From: Silicimonas sp.
Lineage (GTDB): Bacteria > Pseudomonadota > Alphaproteobacteria > Rhodobacterales > Rhodobacteraceae
Assembly: GCA_013002465.1 (NCBI GenBank)
Contig: JABDJO010000103.1
Location: forward strand, 1-64,000
Length of the DNA stretch: 64,000 bases
Direction of reading: 5' to 3'
Part shown: positions 1 to 8,364 of the stretch, one piece after another
Layout of the letters: every line of letters begins with the position of its first letter
Position numbering within the stretch: position 1 is the stretch's first letter
The notes under the pieces: generated by a model
The model's database searches: none
What the model was told of the DNA's origin: nothing
Seen by the model: the letters and a program-made list of their open reading frames with translations, nothing else
Program-made: the position numbers and the translations under genes

Positions 1-853
1 TGAAAACCACGTGGCGACTGAGACTTACGAGGCGTTTCGAACGTTTCAGCGCGAACAACCCGTGGGCACTCTGGCGGCGCTTATCCCCTGGTGGCCGGTG
101 CGACACAGGAAACCGGCGCGCAAAGCCACTGCACGGTTGCGCGGGCTGATTGCAGAGCTTGTGGCCGAGCGACAGGAATTAATCGCGAGGGGTGAGGCGC
201 CGAACGACCTGGCAACCAAGATCATGACGACCCGCGATCCTGAAACGGGAGAACGGTTTTCCAAGGCCGAGATGGTTGATCAGGTCGCGATCTTTTTCCT
301 GGCTGGGCACGAAACAAGCGCTGCACTTCTTGGCTGGGCGCTTTGGTGCCTGGCGGCGGCACCGGACTGGGCGGACCGCGTCGCGGACGAGGCGAAGAAG
401 TTCGTGAAAGCCCCTGAGTTCGCGTCACTTTCCGGGATGAAAGTAACGCGCAATGTGCTGAGGGAAACGCTTAGGCTCTATCCGCCCGTGCCAATGTTGG
501 TACGCGAAGCGGCGAAGGACGAGACCTTTCGAAACCGATCTGTCCATCGCGGGGCGCAGGTGATCGTGTCGCCCTGGCATCTGGGTCGCCACGAGGAACA
601 TTGGCAGGATCCCGACGCCTTTGATCCGGCCCGTTGGGACAGTGGTTCGCCAGCGCCGCGAGAGGCCTGGCTGCCATTTTCAACCGGCCCACGGGTCTGT
701 CCCGGTGCCGGATTTGCCATGGCGGAGGCGGCGGTCTTGCTGGCGGTGTTGATGGCGCAGTTCCGGTTCGAAGTTATGGATAGACCGGTGCCGGTGGCGC
801 ATCTGACGGTGCGGTCGCGGGATGGTATCCGGCTGAGGGCGATAGAAAGGTAG
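1..853 (+). CDS. Cytochrome P450, 5' end outside window
   Basis: Heme-thiolate monooxygenase of unknown substrate; only the C-terminal 280 or so residues are here and the frame is open to the window edge, so it is partial. Visible P450 landmarks in order: the I-helix oxygen-activation motif AGHETS, the K-helix ExxR (ETLR), and the heme-ligand loop FSTGPRVCPGAGFA with the axial cysteine. The stop codon is followed one base later by the end of the convergent RHH gene. An adrenodoxin-type ferredoxin 3.2 kb away could be its electron donor, but that is only inferred from proximity. Confidence 0.95.
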   Translation, partial: ENHVATETYEAFRTFQREQPVGTLAALIPWWPVRHRKPARKATARLRGLIAELVAERQELIARGEAPNDLATKIMTTRDPETGERFSKAEMVDQVAIFFLAGHETSAALLGWALWCLAAAPDWADRVADEAKKFVKAPEFASLSGMKVTRNVLRETLRLYPPVPMLVREAAKDETFRNRSVHRGAQVIVSPWHLGRHEEHWQDPDAFDPARWDSGSPAPREAWLPFSTGPRVCPGAGFAMAEAAVLLAVLMAQFRFEVMDRPVPVAHLTVRSRDGIRLRAIER

Positions 854-854
854 G

Positions 855-1112
855 TTACTGTGCCGTCGGTATTTCGATAGTTTTGTGCCGGTTCGCGTCT
901 TCAGAGCGGTAGTGATCCAAAACATATAGCCGAATTGCCGAAGCAAGACCGGTCTGAAGCCCCCGAGCGACATCAATTTCCGCAGCCAAGTCATTGATTG
1001 GGCGGTTTTTCCCGGCTGCAATCTCGCGGAAGGCGGCCCAAAACTCATCCTCAAGCGATACGCTGGTGCGATGCCCCTTGAGGGTGAGAGAGCGTTTGAC
1101 TGGGCGCCCCAT
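855..1112 (-). CDS. Ribbon-helix-helix domain protein (RHH_4 type)
   Basis: Small basic protein of 85 residues. The N-terminal part (KRSLTLKGHRTSVSLEDEFW) fits the ribbon strand plus first helix of the RHH_4 family common in alphaproteobacteria, followed by a helix rich in A, E and R. It is a putative DNA-binding regulator of unknown target. The ATG at 1112 overlaps the stop codon of the upstream DUF4169 gene, so the two are probably translationally coupled and belong to the fumC transcript. A GTG one codon upstream (1115) is an alternative start. Confidence 0.8.
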   Translation of the reverse strand: MGRPVKRSLTLKGHRTSVSLEDEFWAAFREIAAGKNRPINDLAAEIDVARGLQTGLASAIRLYVLDHYRSEDANRHKTIEIPTAQ

Positions 1113-1285
1113 CACATGTCCCGTTTTGCGCCGTCAAGATCGCTTGCGGCTTTTTCGGCCTTGGCTTTTGACAGCGCTTTTTCAGATTTCGTCCGCCCGA
1201 ACTTCACGGCGTTTTCGTTGGCCCGAGCCCTGGCCATTGCTCGGGCGCGGGCCTTTCGCGTCTTGTTCAGATTTACGATGCTCAA
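1112..1285 (-). CDS. DUF4169 family small protein (TTG start)
   Basis: A 57-residue protein read from a TTG start at 1285, ten bases after the fumC stop. It opens with SIVNLNKTRKARARA and continues with an NAVKFGRTKSEKALSKAKAEK-like charged helix, ending LDGAKRDM. This matches my memory of the DUF4169 family, which in Rhodobacteraceae typically lies beside fumC and an RHH_4 gene. Very rich in A, K and R; no membrane segment. Function unknown. Order fumC, DUF4169, RHH on one strand with a stop/start overlap argues for one operon. Confidence 0.8.
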   Translation of the reverse strand: MSIVNLNKTRKARARAMARARANENAVKFGRTKSEKALSKAKAEKAASDLDGAKRDM

Positions 1286-1295
1286 CTGTTTGGGC

Positions 1296-2690
1296 TCATG
1301 TTTTGGGGCCGATCATCTGTTCGGGGCGAACGACCTTGTCGAAGGTTGCTTCGTCCACAAAGCCAAGCCTGACCGCCTCGTCCTTCAGCGTGGTGCCGTT
1401 CTTGTGGGCGGTCTTGGCGACGGTTGTTGCGTTGTCATAGCCAATGGTGGGGGCAAGGGCTGTCACCAACATCAGGCTTTCGCGCATCAACTGGTCGATC
1501 CGGGCTTCATTGGCGCGGATGCCAGACACGCAGTTGTCCGTGAAGGTTGCGGCTGCATCACCCAAAAGCTGCATGGATTGCAACACGTTATAAGCCATCA
1601 TCGGTTTGTAGACGTTAAGTTCGAAGTGCCCCTGGCTCCCGGCGAAACCAACGGCAGCGTCGTTGCCGATCACATGGGCGCAGACCTGGGTCATCGCCTC
1701 GCATTGGGTCGGGTTGACCTTGCCGGGCATGATCGAGGACCCAGGTTCGTTTTCCGGGAGGAGGAGTTCATAGAGACCACAGCGAGGACCGGATCCCAGA
1801 AGCCGGATGTCATTGGCAATTTTGAAAAGGCTGGCAGCCGTGGCTTTCAGGGCGCCCGACATGGCGACCATGGCGTCGTGGGCGGCGAGCGCCTCGAACT
1901 TGTTTGGGGCAGTGACGAAGGGCAGGCCGGTGATCCGCGCCATGTTGGCTGCTACTTCCTCGTCCCAGCCGGGTCGGGTGTTAAGCCCGGTGCCGACGGC
2001 GGTGCCGCCTTGGGCCAGTTCGTAGATGTCGGAGAGCGCGGTTTCGATCCGTTCGATCGACTTGGCGACCTGGTGGGCATAACCGGAAAATTCCTGAGCC
2101 AGCGTCAGGGGGGTTGCATCCATCGTGTGGGTGCGACCGATCTTGATGATGCCGTCAAACGCCTTGACCTTCGCTTCCAGGGCCTCGTGGAGTTTTTTCA
2201 GCCCCGGCAAAGTCACATCGCGGGCAGTCATAGCGGTGGCGACGTGCATGGCGGTCGGGAAAGTGTCGTTCGAGGATTGCCCCATATTGCAGTGGTCGTT
2301 GGGGTGAACGGGTTCTTTCGACCCGATCTTGCCGCCCAGCATTTCAATGGCGCGGTTCGAGATTACCTCGTTTGCGTTCATGTTCGACTGGGTGCCCGAT
2401 CCGGTTTGCCAGACGACAAGCGGGAAGTGATCGTCAAGCTTGCCGGTGACGACCTCGTTTGCAGCCGAAATCATCGCGTCGGCCATGTCTCCTTCGATCT
2501 TACCGGCGGCCTTGTTTGCCTCTGCGCAGGCCTGCTTGATAACGCCCAATGCACGCACAACGGCGACGGGCTGTTTTTCCCAGCCGATGGGAAAGTTCAT
2601 CAGACTGCGCTGGGTCTGAGCGCCCCAATAACGATCGGTGGGTACCTCAAGGGGGCCAAAGCTATCGGTTTCGGTGCGGGTGTCGGTCAT
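1296..2690 (-). CDS. fumC: Class II fumarate hydratase
   Basis: Converts fumarate and water to L-malate in the TCA cycle; cytosolic homotetramer without an iron-sulfur cluster. The 464-residue length is normal. Recognisable family features: the early [19 protein letters not shown] region, the substrate-binding GSGTQSNMN, the [14 protein letters not shown] loop, and the class signature [13 protein letters not shown]. First gene of a minus-strand operon continuing into DUF4169 and RHH_4 genes. A long open frame on the opposite strand is only its shadow. Confidence 0.98.
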   Translation of the reverse strand: MTDTRTETDSFGPLEVPTDRYWGAQTQRSLMNFPIGWEKQPVAVVRALGVIKQACAEANKAAGKIEGDMADAMISAANEVVTGKLDDHFPLVVWQTGSGTQSNMNANEVISNRAIEMLGGKIGSKEPVHPNDHCNMGQSSNDTFPTAMHVATAMTARDVTLPGLKKLHEALEAKVKAFDGIIKIGRTHTMDATPLTLAQEFSGYAHQVAKSIERIETALSDIYELAQGGTAVGTGLNTRPGWDEEVAANMARITGLPFVTAPNKFEALAAHDAMVAMSGALKATAASLFKIANDIRLLGSGPRCGLYELLLPENEPGSSIMPGKVNPTQCEAMTQVCAHVIGNDAAVGFAGSQGHFELNVYKPMMAYNVLQSMQLLGDAAATFTDNCVSGIRANEARIDQLMRESLMLVTALAPTIGYDNATTVAKTAHKNGTTLKDEAVRLGFVDEATFDKVVRPEQMIGPKT

Positions 2691-2870
2691 GGGTGCGTCT
2701 TTCCTTTGGGCAGTCAGGCACCGTTTAACCGTTGGCGTGGGGTGAGTAAATCTTGCTGGGGTGGCGGATGTGCGATGGCAGGGGTTTCGGACGATTTATC
2801 GCACCCGATCCATGCCCCGTGCCAACCACGAACCTCTGTGTTTTCAAGTTTAGTCTGAGGCGATGGCTGC

Positions 2871-3476
2871 TTATGCCATACGGCGGATCGCGGCGCTGGA
2901 AAAGCGCGGGTTCCGGTTCAGGATGCTGGCAAGGCCTTCGCGCATTTCGGCAAAGCTTTCGCCGTAGAAATAAAACAGTGTTCGATCCTGAGCCAAGGCC
3001 CAACCGCGGCTGACGCCGAGGTGCTGGATGGCATCCTTGCACGCCAGGGCAAGATCGCGGCGGGTTTCTGCATCGGGGGCTTCGACTGTGCCGACCGACA
3101 GTTCAAGCCCTTCGGTGGCACCGAAGATCAGCGGCTCGGCAAGGCCCTCGGACAAGCGGATTGACGACCCACAGGGAGCGGCCAGATATTCAAGCATTCC
3201 GGCGACTGTTTTCAGCGCACTCTGACGGGTGTCTGTCAGTCCAAGATATAGGTCGACACCATTGATCGCGCCCGAAGCACGGGTTCGGGTGCGGCAATCC
3301 AGAACGGTGCCCATGCCGGCGGCAGCAAGTTGGGCCTGCAAGGGTTCGCCGAAAATCTTGCCGGCATCGCGATGACCGAGTTTCACGGGCAGATGCACGT
3401 CGGCCAAAGCGACCTGAAGTGTAACGTTCGGTTTGGGCTTGAGATCCCGAAAAAACATGGTCGTGTTCCCGTGCAT
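2871..3476 (-). CDS. Conserved hypothetical protein
   Basis: A 201-residue soluble-looking protein that I do not recognise. No signal peptide, membrane segment or catalytic motif stands out; it is mixed alpha/beta with a conserved-looking segment RASGAINGVDLYLGLTD and a basic C-terminus. A second in-frame ATG at 3458 has a GGGAA about nine bases upstream and may be the true start, giving 195 residues. It sits alone between fumC and the SOS-boxed DnaE2-like fragment, all on the same strand. Codon use resembles its neighbours. Confidence 0.7.
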   Translation of the reverse strand: MHGNTTMFFRDLKPKPNVTLQVALADVHLPVKLGHRDAGKIFGEPLQAQLAAAGMGTVLDCRTRTRASGAINGVDLYLGLTDTRQSALKTVAGMLEYLAAPCGSSIRLSEGLAEPLIFGATEGLELSVGTVEAPDAETRRDLALACKDAIQHLGVSRGWALAQDRTLFYFYGESFAEMREGLASILNRNPRFSSAAIRRMA

Positions 3477-3533
3477 TCATCTGTTGCGACGAGTTTTGCG
3501 GGCAATTGTGGCAAAATGCTGTTTGAGCGGCGG

Positions 3534-3911
3534 CTACTCTGTGCCTTCGGTGGAAGCGGCGGGGCGTAAAAGCTCGTCGAGCATCCAGGAAATATCCTCG
3601 ATCCCTTCAGCGATCACATGAGTGACTCCGCTTTCGCGCTGAATGCGCCCCGTCACTTTCAACGCGCGGCCCGCGATCACGGCGCGGCGGAACCGTTCGT
3701 ACATTTTGCGCCAGACGATGATGTTGGAAATTCCCGTTTCATCTTCAAGGGTTATGAAGATCACGCCCTTGGCTGTGCCGGGCCGTTGGCGAACCAGAAC
3801 CAGCCCCGCCACTGCGATCCGCGCGCCATTGGGTGGCAGATCAAGCTGATCGTGGGGCAGGCAGGCCGGTGGCCGGGGCCATTTTGGAGGGGTTGCGAGG
3901 GGCTCGTTCAT
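3534..3911 (-). CDS. Stand-alone OB-fold protein equal to the C-terminus of error-prone polymerase DnaE2
   Basis: The 125 residues match the extreme C-terminal OB-fold region of DnaE2/ImuC as I remember it: [20 protein letters not shown], then [25 protein letters not shown] and [15 protein letters not shown]. Full DnaE2 has over 1000 residues; the polymerase and PHP domains are absent and no imuA or imuB lies nearby. It is either a deletion relic or a separate gene. Against simple decay: the frame is intact and the ATG is preceded by a promoter-like TTGAAG-16-TATATT and a perfect LexA box, so it may be expressed on DNA damage, apparently as a leaderless mRNA. Confidence 0.75.
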   Translation of the reverse strand: MNEPLATPPKWPRPPACLPHDQLDLPPNGARIAVAGLVLVRQRPGTAKGVIFITLEDETGISNIIVWRKMYERFRRAVIAGRALKVTGRIQRESGVTHVIAEGIEDISWMLDELLRPAASTEGTE

Positions 3912-3913
3912 GA

Positions 3914-3946
3914 GAACAAATATAGAACATTTAACAAAAGCTTCAA
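3914..3946 (-). promoter_or_regulatory. LexA (SOS) box and promoter of the DnaE2-like fragment
   Basis: On the + strand 3914-3928 reads GAACAAATATAGAAC, a perfect GAAC-N7-GAAC, the LexA operator known for alphaproteobacteria. Read on the minus strand, TATATT (3919-3924) is a -10 and TTGAAG (3941-3946) a -35 with a 16-base spacer; the predicted transcription start falls on or next to the ATG at 3911. The box overlaps the -10 and the start point, a good position for repression. Confidence 0.7.
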
Positions 3947-3985
3947 TCTTCGTCTGGGTCGCCGCACCCTTGATGCGCCGACCCG

Positions 3986-4039
3986 CCGGGGGAGCGCTGC
4001 TCCCCCGGACCCCCTCGGGATATTTTTGCCAAGAAGAAG
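3986..4039 (+). repeat. GC-rich hairpin repeat, copy 1
   Basis: A short stem-loop (GGGGGAGCGCTGCTCCCCC) followed by CGGACCCCCTCGGGATATTT and a GAAGAAG tail. The same arrangement recurs at 8309-8356, just before another gene, and weakly at 30790-30815. This resembles the intergenic palindromic repeats seen in many Rhodobacteraceae genomes. It lies between the divergent DnaE2-like fragment and the ferredoxin gene. Confidence 0.6.
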
Positions 4040-4068
4040 GGCTGGCAAGGCAGGCTTTGGAAGATTAG

Positions 4069-4421
<353 letters not shown>

Positions 4422-4422
<1 letters not shown>

Positions 4423-5129
4423 TGCGGGCCCTGGTCGCCGCCGGGTTGTTGTCATTGGCGCCGGGCATGTCATCCGCAGCCGATATAATGGCGGCGACTT
4501 TCGCTGATCCGACCGATCGCTATGCCCACGGAATACTGGGCGATGCCATCGAACATGGATCGCTTGTGTTAACCCTTTCCGATGGCAAGCGTGTGCGTAT
4601 CGTGTTGCCCAAGACGCGGGTGTTCGAAGACACCCAGCCGCGCCTGTTTGATGTCGATGGGGACGGCGAGAGGGAAGTGATCGTCGTTGAAAGCCACCAA
4701 GACCTTGGCGCTCGGCTGTCGGTCTATGGTTCGGACGGGTTGGAAGCGGCGAACGAGCATATCGGTCGGGCGAACCGGTGGCTTTCTCCGGTCGGGGTCG
4801 GGGCTGCGGATCTGGATGGGGATGGGCGGGTTGAACTTGTCTATGTTGATCGCCCGCACCTTGCAAAGACGCTGCGCATCTATGAATTTCGGCCTGGTCA
4901 GCTGAAACTGGAGGCATCGTTCGAGGCGGTGACCAATCATCGGATTGGCGAACGCGACATAGCTGGCGGCATTCGCACCTGCGATGCCGGCCCGGAAATG
5001 ATCGTTGCCGATGCGGCCTGGAGCGAAATACTGGCCATTCGCTGGGATGGTCGACGATTCGATCTATCGCGCCTTGGACCACACCAAGGCCGCAGTAGTT
5101 TTTTCGCTGCGATGGACTGCAAGTTATAA
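4422..5129 (+). CDS. Secreted FG-GAP/VCBS-repeat protein
   Basis: A 235-residue exported protein. It begins with a signal peptide (MRALVAAGLLSLAPGMSSA, cleavage likely before ADIM) and carries two calcium-binding-type repeat motifs, DVDGDGERE near residue 70 and DLDGDGRVE near 127, typical of FG-GAP/VCBS beta-propeller blades. Probably a small periplasmic propeller of unknown ligand; no enzyme motif is visible. Translation is coupled to the ferredoxin gene by a one-base overlap, an odd pairing of a cytosolic redox carrier with an exported protein. Two hairpins follow the stop. Confidence 0.85.
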
Positions 5130-5201
5130 GGCGGCGACATCCGGGAGGAGGATGGATGCCGCCGCTTTACAAAGAGCCCAAAGGGAGGAGACGGGCTCTT
5201 T
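5130..5201 (+). terminator. Tandem hairpins after the ferredoxin/VCBS operon
   Basis: The first hairpin pairs GGCGGC with GCCGCC and inner ATCC with GGAT (about 5130-5164). The second is a perfect 9-base stem AAAGAGCCC / GGGCTCTTT at 5171-5179 and 5193-5201. Position right after the stop codon fits transcription termination, although no long U tract follows. Confidence 0.6.
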
Positions 5202-5248
5202 GATCTGGGCGCCCGGCCAAATGGCGGGGCGAAATATTCAAGCCGTTG

Positions 5249-5452
5249 CTATTTGTAAGCCGCTTCGTAGGCGACGCCGCGGATCATGCCGCGGGTCAGG
5301 CCAAGGTCATTGAGATCGCGATCGCTGAGCGCGCGCAATTCGTCGAGCGTGGTGCGATAAAGGCGGTACTGCTTATAGCGCAGGCCAAATTTGTGCAGAA
5401 CCTCGGCAAGGCGCGAGGGCGAAGCGGCGGGGGAAACGTGTGTCATACTCAT
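5249..5452 (-). CDS. DUF1127 (YjiS-like) small protein
   Basis: A 67-residue protein. The C-terminal half shows the DUF1127 pattern: RTLDEL-like RTTLDELRALSDRDLNDLGL followed by TRGMIRGVAYEAAYK. DUF1127 proteins are short, arginine-rich and abundant in alphaproteobacteria; some bind RNA or influence phosphate and RNA metabolism, but the role here is unknown. The start at 5452 is chosen because AAGGA lies seven bases upstream; a second ATG follows two codons later. Confidence 0.85.
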   Translation of the reverse strand: MSMTHVSPAASPSRLAEVLHKFGLRYKQYRLYRTTLDELRALSDRDLNDLGLTRGMIRGVAYEAAYK

Positions 5453-5569
5453 CTGTCTATCCTTCGTTGCGGCGGGTGGGCCGCGTTGTTGGTTCGAGAT
5501 TGAAAATATGCCGTTGGTGCCGACAGACAATAGACTTTCCGGCAAAGCCGGTATGCAACTCGTGCATGG

Positions 5570-5585
5570 TTTACCAAAGGTTAAC
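5570..5585 (+). promoter_or_regulatory. Possible CtrA box between DUF1127 and mrp
   Basis: The sequence TTTA-CCAAAGG-TTAAC matches the CtrA consensus TTAA-N7-TTAAC at all but one base. It lies in the divergent region between the DUF1127 gene and mrp, about 100 bases before the mrp GTG. Weak evidence because the motif is AT-only. Confidence 0.3.
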
Positions 5586-5684
5586 TGCCGAGAATAATTC
5601 GGATATTTTCGGCCCCATGTCGGGCCTTGCGTCTCTGGAGAAAGCGGGCGATCAAAGGGGAATTTCCGATATGGGGGGCTTTTC

Positions 5685-6761
5685 GTGGCCATTGAACGCG
5701 ACGCAATTCTGGATGCATTGAAGGCGGTGACGGTGCCCGGTGGCGGCGATCTGGTATCGCGGAACCTGGTGCGCGCGCTTCACATCGACGGGTCAGCGGT
5801 CAGATTTGTGGTCGAGGCCGAGACTCCCGACACCGCACGACTTCTGGAAGCAGCGCGCGCCGAGGCCGAAGCGGTGGTTTCCGGCCTGGAGGGCGTCGCA
5901 TCGGTTTCGGTCGTCCTGACAGCCCATGGGCCAGCACCGGCGGCTCCGAAACCGCCGTCGCTAAAAGTCGGCGGACATCCGACGCCGCAGAAGGACGGGC
6001 CCAAGAAGGTGTCGGGGATCGAGCGGATCATTGCCGTGGGATCGGGCAAGGGCGGTGTGGGGAAATCAACCGTGGCGTCGAACCTAGCGGTGGCCCTGGC
6101 GCGCGAAGGGCGCCGGGTCGGTTTGCTGGATGCTGACATCTATGGCCCGTCGCAGCCCCGGATGATGGGGGTGATGAAGCGCCCCGCCTCGCCGGATGGA
6201 AAGACGATCATTCCGTTGCACTCCCATGGAGTCACGCTGATGTCTATTGGCTTCATGGTGGAACCCGAGAAAGCGGTTGTCTGGCGTGGCCCGATGTTGA
6301 TGGGGGCTTTGCAGCAGATGCTGGGGCAGGTGCAATGGGGTGAACTGGACGTGCTGATCGTCGATTTGCCGCCGGGCACGGGGGATGTGCAACTGACGCT
6401 TTGTCAGCGAACCGAGGTGACGGGTGCCTTGATCGTATCGACCCCGCAGGATGTTGCCTTGCTGGATGCGCGCAAGGCCATCGACATGTTCAAGACGTTA
6501 AAGACCCCGATCCTGGGGCTCATTGAAAACATGTCGACTTATGTCTGTCCAAAGTGCGGGCATGAAGAGCACTTGTTCGGGCACGGCGGCGTGCGCGCCG
6601 AAGCCGAACGGCTGGGTGTGCCGTTTCTGGGCGAGTTGCCGTTGTCGCTGGATGTGCGGATTGCCGGCGACAGCGGTACACCTGCTGCAATGGGCGAGGG
6701 TCCGGTGGCCGAAGCCTATGGCCACCTGGCGCGCCGGATGATCGGTGGCGGAATGGGATGA
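5685..6761 (+). CDS. mrp: Mrp/ApbC-family iron-sulfur cluster carrier ATPase
   Basis: P-loop ATPase that holds and transfers Fe-S clusters to apoproteins in the cytosol. Domain order in 358 residues: an N-terminal MIP18/DUF59 domain (about 5-85), a Pro/Ala linker, then the ParA/NBP35-like domain with the deviant Walker A GSGKGGVGKST, Walker B LIVDLPPGTGD, and the metal-binding CPKCG pair. The GTG start at 5685 begins the conserved MAIERDAIL N-terminus. Monocistronic-looking, followed by a small membrane protein and gap on the same strand. Confidence 0.95.
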   Translation: MAIERDAILDALKAVTVPGGGDLVSRNLVRALHIDGSAVRFVVEAETPDTARLLEAARAEAEAVVSGLEGVASVSVVLTAHGPAPAAPKPPSLKVGGHPTPQKDGPKKVSGIERIIAVGSGKGGVGKSTVASNLAVALAREGRRVGLLDADIYGPSQPRMMGVMKRPASPDGKTIIPLHSHGVTLMSIGFMVEPEKAVVWRGPMLMGALQQMLGQVQWGELDVLIVDLPPGTGDVQLTLCQRTEVTGALIVSTPQDVALLDARKAIDMFKTLKTPILGLIENMSTYVCPKCGHEEHLFGHGGVRAEAERLGVPFLGELPLSLDVRIAGDSGTPAAMGEGPVAEAYGHLARRMIGGGMG

Positions 6762-6913
6762 CCTGGCCAATTTCAAGTTCGCGCAATTAGATAGGGGATC
6801 CTTCAGTCTTATGTACGCAAAAGTTGCACTTGAGCAGCCGATGCTTTCATTTTGCCCGACCATCGTCGCAGACCCCCTTTCCCCGCGCGCCACTTCTTGT
6901 CATAAGGCGCGCG

Positions 6914-7054
6914 ATGACCAACCGGATCGCTTTGGGTATTGGGATCGTCTTGGGCGCCCTTTTTGCGCTGGATTATGTGCTGGGCCTTGGCCTCAGCCTT
7001 TTCCTGGGCCGCAAATTTCTTGAATTGATCCGCGCAATCGCGGTCTGGCGATGA
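6914..7054 (+). CDS. Small conserved inner-membrane protein
   Basis: A 46-residue protein dominated by one transmembrane helix (about residues 5-32, [20 protein letters not shown]) and ending in a short amphipathic segment with R and W. The start at 6914 begins [10 protein letters not shown]; longer readings of the frame add sequence with no protein character. It lies 22 bases before gap on the same strand, an arrangement I associate with other Rhodobacteraceae, suggesting co-transcription. Function unknown. Confidence 0.65.
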   Translation: MTNRIALGIGIVLGALFALDYVLGLGLSLFLGRKFLELIRAIAVWR

Positions 7055-7076
7055 CCGCTGTAAAGGAGAGAGAACC

Positions 7077-8081
7077 TTGGCTGTCAAAGTAGCTATCAAC
7101 GGATTTGGCCGCATCGGGCGGAATGTTCTGCGGGCCATTATCGAAAAGGGTCGCAAGGATATCGAGGTCGTTGCGATCAACGATCTGGGGCCTGTCGAAA
7201 CCAACGCCCACCTTTTGCGGTACGACAGCGTTCACGGACGTTTCCCGATCAAGGTGCGGTCGGGCAAGGGCTGGATCGACGTCGGGCGCGGAAAGATTGC
7301 GGTCACCGCCATTCGCAACCCGGCTGAACTGCCCTGGGCCGATGTCGACGTTGTGCTGGAATGCACCGGCATTTTCACCTCGAAAGAGGCGTGCCAGGCA
7401 CATCTTGAAAATGGTTCGTCCCGAGTTCTGATTTCGGCCCCCGGCGCCGATGCCGACAAGACCATTGTTTATGGGGTGAACCACAAGTCATTGACGAAGA
7501 AAGATATCGTGGTTTCGAACGCGTCATGCACGACGAACTGCCTTAGCCCTGTGGCGCAGGTTCTGAATGCCGCTGTGGGGATCAAGAAAGGCTTCATGAC
7601 GACGATCCACAGCTATACCGGCGACCAGCCTACGCTGGATACGATGCACAAGGACCTTTATCGCGCGCGCGCCGCGGCGATGAACATGATCCCAACCTCG
7701 ACGGGTGCGGCCAAGGCCGTTGGACTGGTCCTGCCCGAGTTGAAGGGCAAGCTGGATGGGGTCGCCATCCGGGTGCCGACGCCCAATGTATCGGCGGTGG
7801 ATCTGGTGTTTGAATCCAAGAAAAAGACGACGGTGGAAGCGGTGAACGATGCAATCCGGGCGGCTTCTAAGAAGGGTCCCTTGAAGGGGATACTCGGCAT
7901 CACCGACGAGCCGCTTGTTTCCAGCGATTTCAATCATGACCCCCATTCCAGCGTTTTCCACATGGATCAGACCAAGGTGATGGACGGCAATATGGTCCGT
8001 ATCCTGACCTGGTATGACAACGAGTGGGGCTTTTCGAACCGGATGAGCGACACGGCTGTTGCCATGGGTAAACTGATCTAG
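7077..8081 (+). CDS. gap: Type I glyceraldehyde-3-phosphate dehydrogenase
   Basis: Oxidises glyceraldehyde 3-phosphate to 1,3-bisphosphoglycerate in glycolysis and the reverse in gluconeogenesis; cytosolic tetramer. 334 residues, normal length. N-terminal Rossmann motif [10 protein letters not shown]36 at the end of beta-2 that favours NAD over NADP, catalytic Cys151 in [10 protein letters not shown], and the C-terminal [14 protein letters not shown] start at 7077 is supported by AAGGAGAG about seven bases upstream. A perfect G/C hairpin follows the stop. Confidence 0.97.
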   Translation: MAVKVAINGFGRIGRNVLRAIIEKGRKDIEVVAINDLGPVETNAHLLRYDSVHGRFPIKVRSGKGWIDVGRGKIAVTAIRNPAELPWADVDVVLECTGIFTSKEACQAHLENGSSRVLISAPGADADKTIVYGVNHKSLTKKDIVVSNASCTTNCLSPVAQVLNAAVGIKKGFMTTIHSYTGDQPTLDTMHKDLYRARAAAMNMIPTSTGAAKAVGLVLPELKGKLDGVAIRVPTPNVSAVDLVFESKKKTTVEAVNDAIRAASKKGPLKGILGITDEPLVSSDFNHDPHSSVFHMDQTKVMDGNMVRILTWYDNEWGFSNRMSDTAVAMGKLI

Positions 8082-8120
8082 GATTTAAGCGATTGGCGCT
8101 GTCTTTCAGCGTCGTGAAGG

Positions 8121-8140
8121 GCGGGGGGCATGCCCCCCGC
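8121..8140 (+). terminator. Perfect 20-base palindrome after gap
   Basis: GCGGGGGGCATGCCCCCCGC is self-complementary over all 20 bases and lies 40 bases after the gap stop, followed shortly by a run of five A and later four T. It probably acts as a terminator or mRNA-stabilising hairpin; it may also be a relative of the repeat family nearby. Confidence 0.5.
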
Positions 8141-8308
8141 ACCACCAAAAATTTCCCGAGGAATTCTTTTTCAGACATGCGGTCCTGCCCGGGGCTTGGC
8201 CGGGTTTGGACGTAGGGTGGCATCGCAGCGGCTTTTCAAAGCAGAAGGCATTCGACGGCACATCGGCAAGGAAGTAGGCTTTCAGCAAGGCGATACCTGT
8301 TGCTTGGG

Positions 8309-8356
8309 CGGGGGCTCTGCCCCCGGACCCCCGGCATATTTGAAGCAAGATGAAGG
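8309..8356 (+). repeat. GC-rich hairpin repeat, copy 2
   Basis: GGGGGCTCTGCCCCC hairpin, then CGGACCCCCGGCATATTT and a GAAGCAAGATGAAG tail, the same order as at 3986-4039. Here the tail supplies the AAGGAG ribosome-binding site of fahA, so the element overlaps the translation-initiation region of a gene. Confidence 0.6.
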
Positions 8357-8364
8357 AGCGTGTC

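Noticed and set aside
1071-2858. 595-codon open frame on the + strand
   Set aside because: Lies antisense to fumC; its translation has no family pattern and reflects GC-rich codon bias of fumC.
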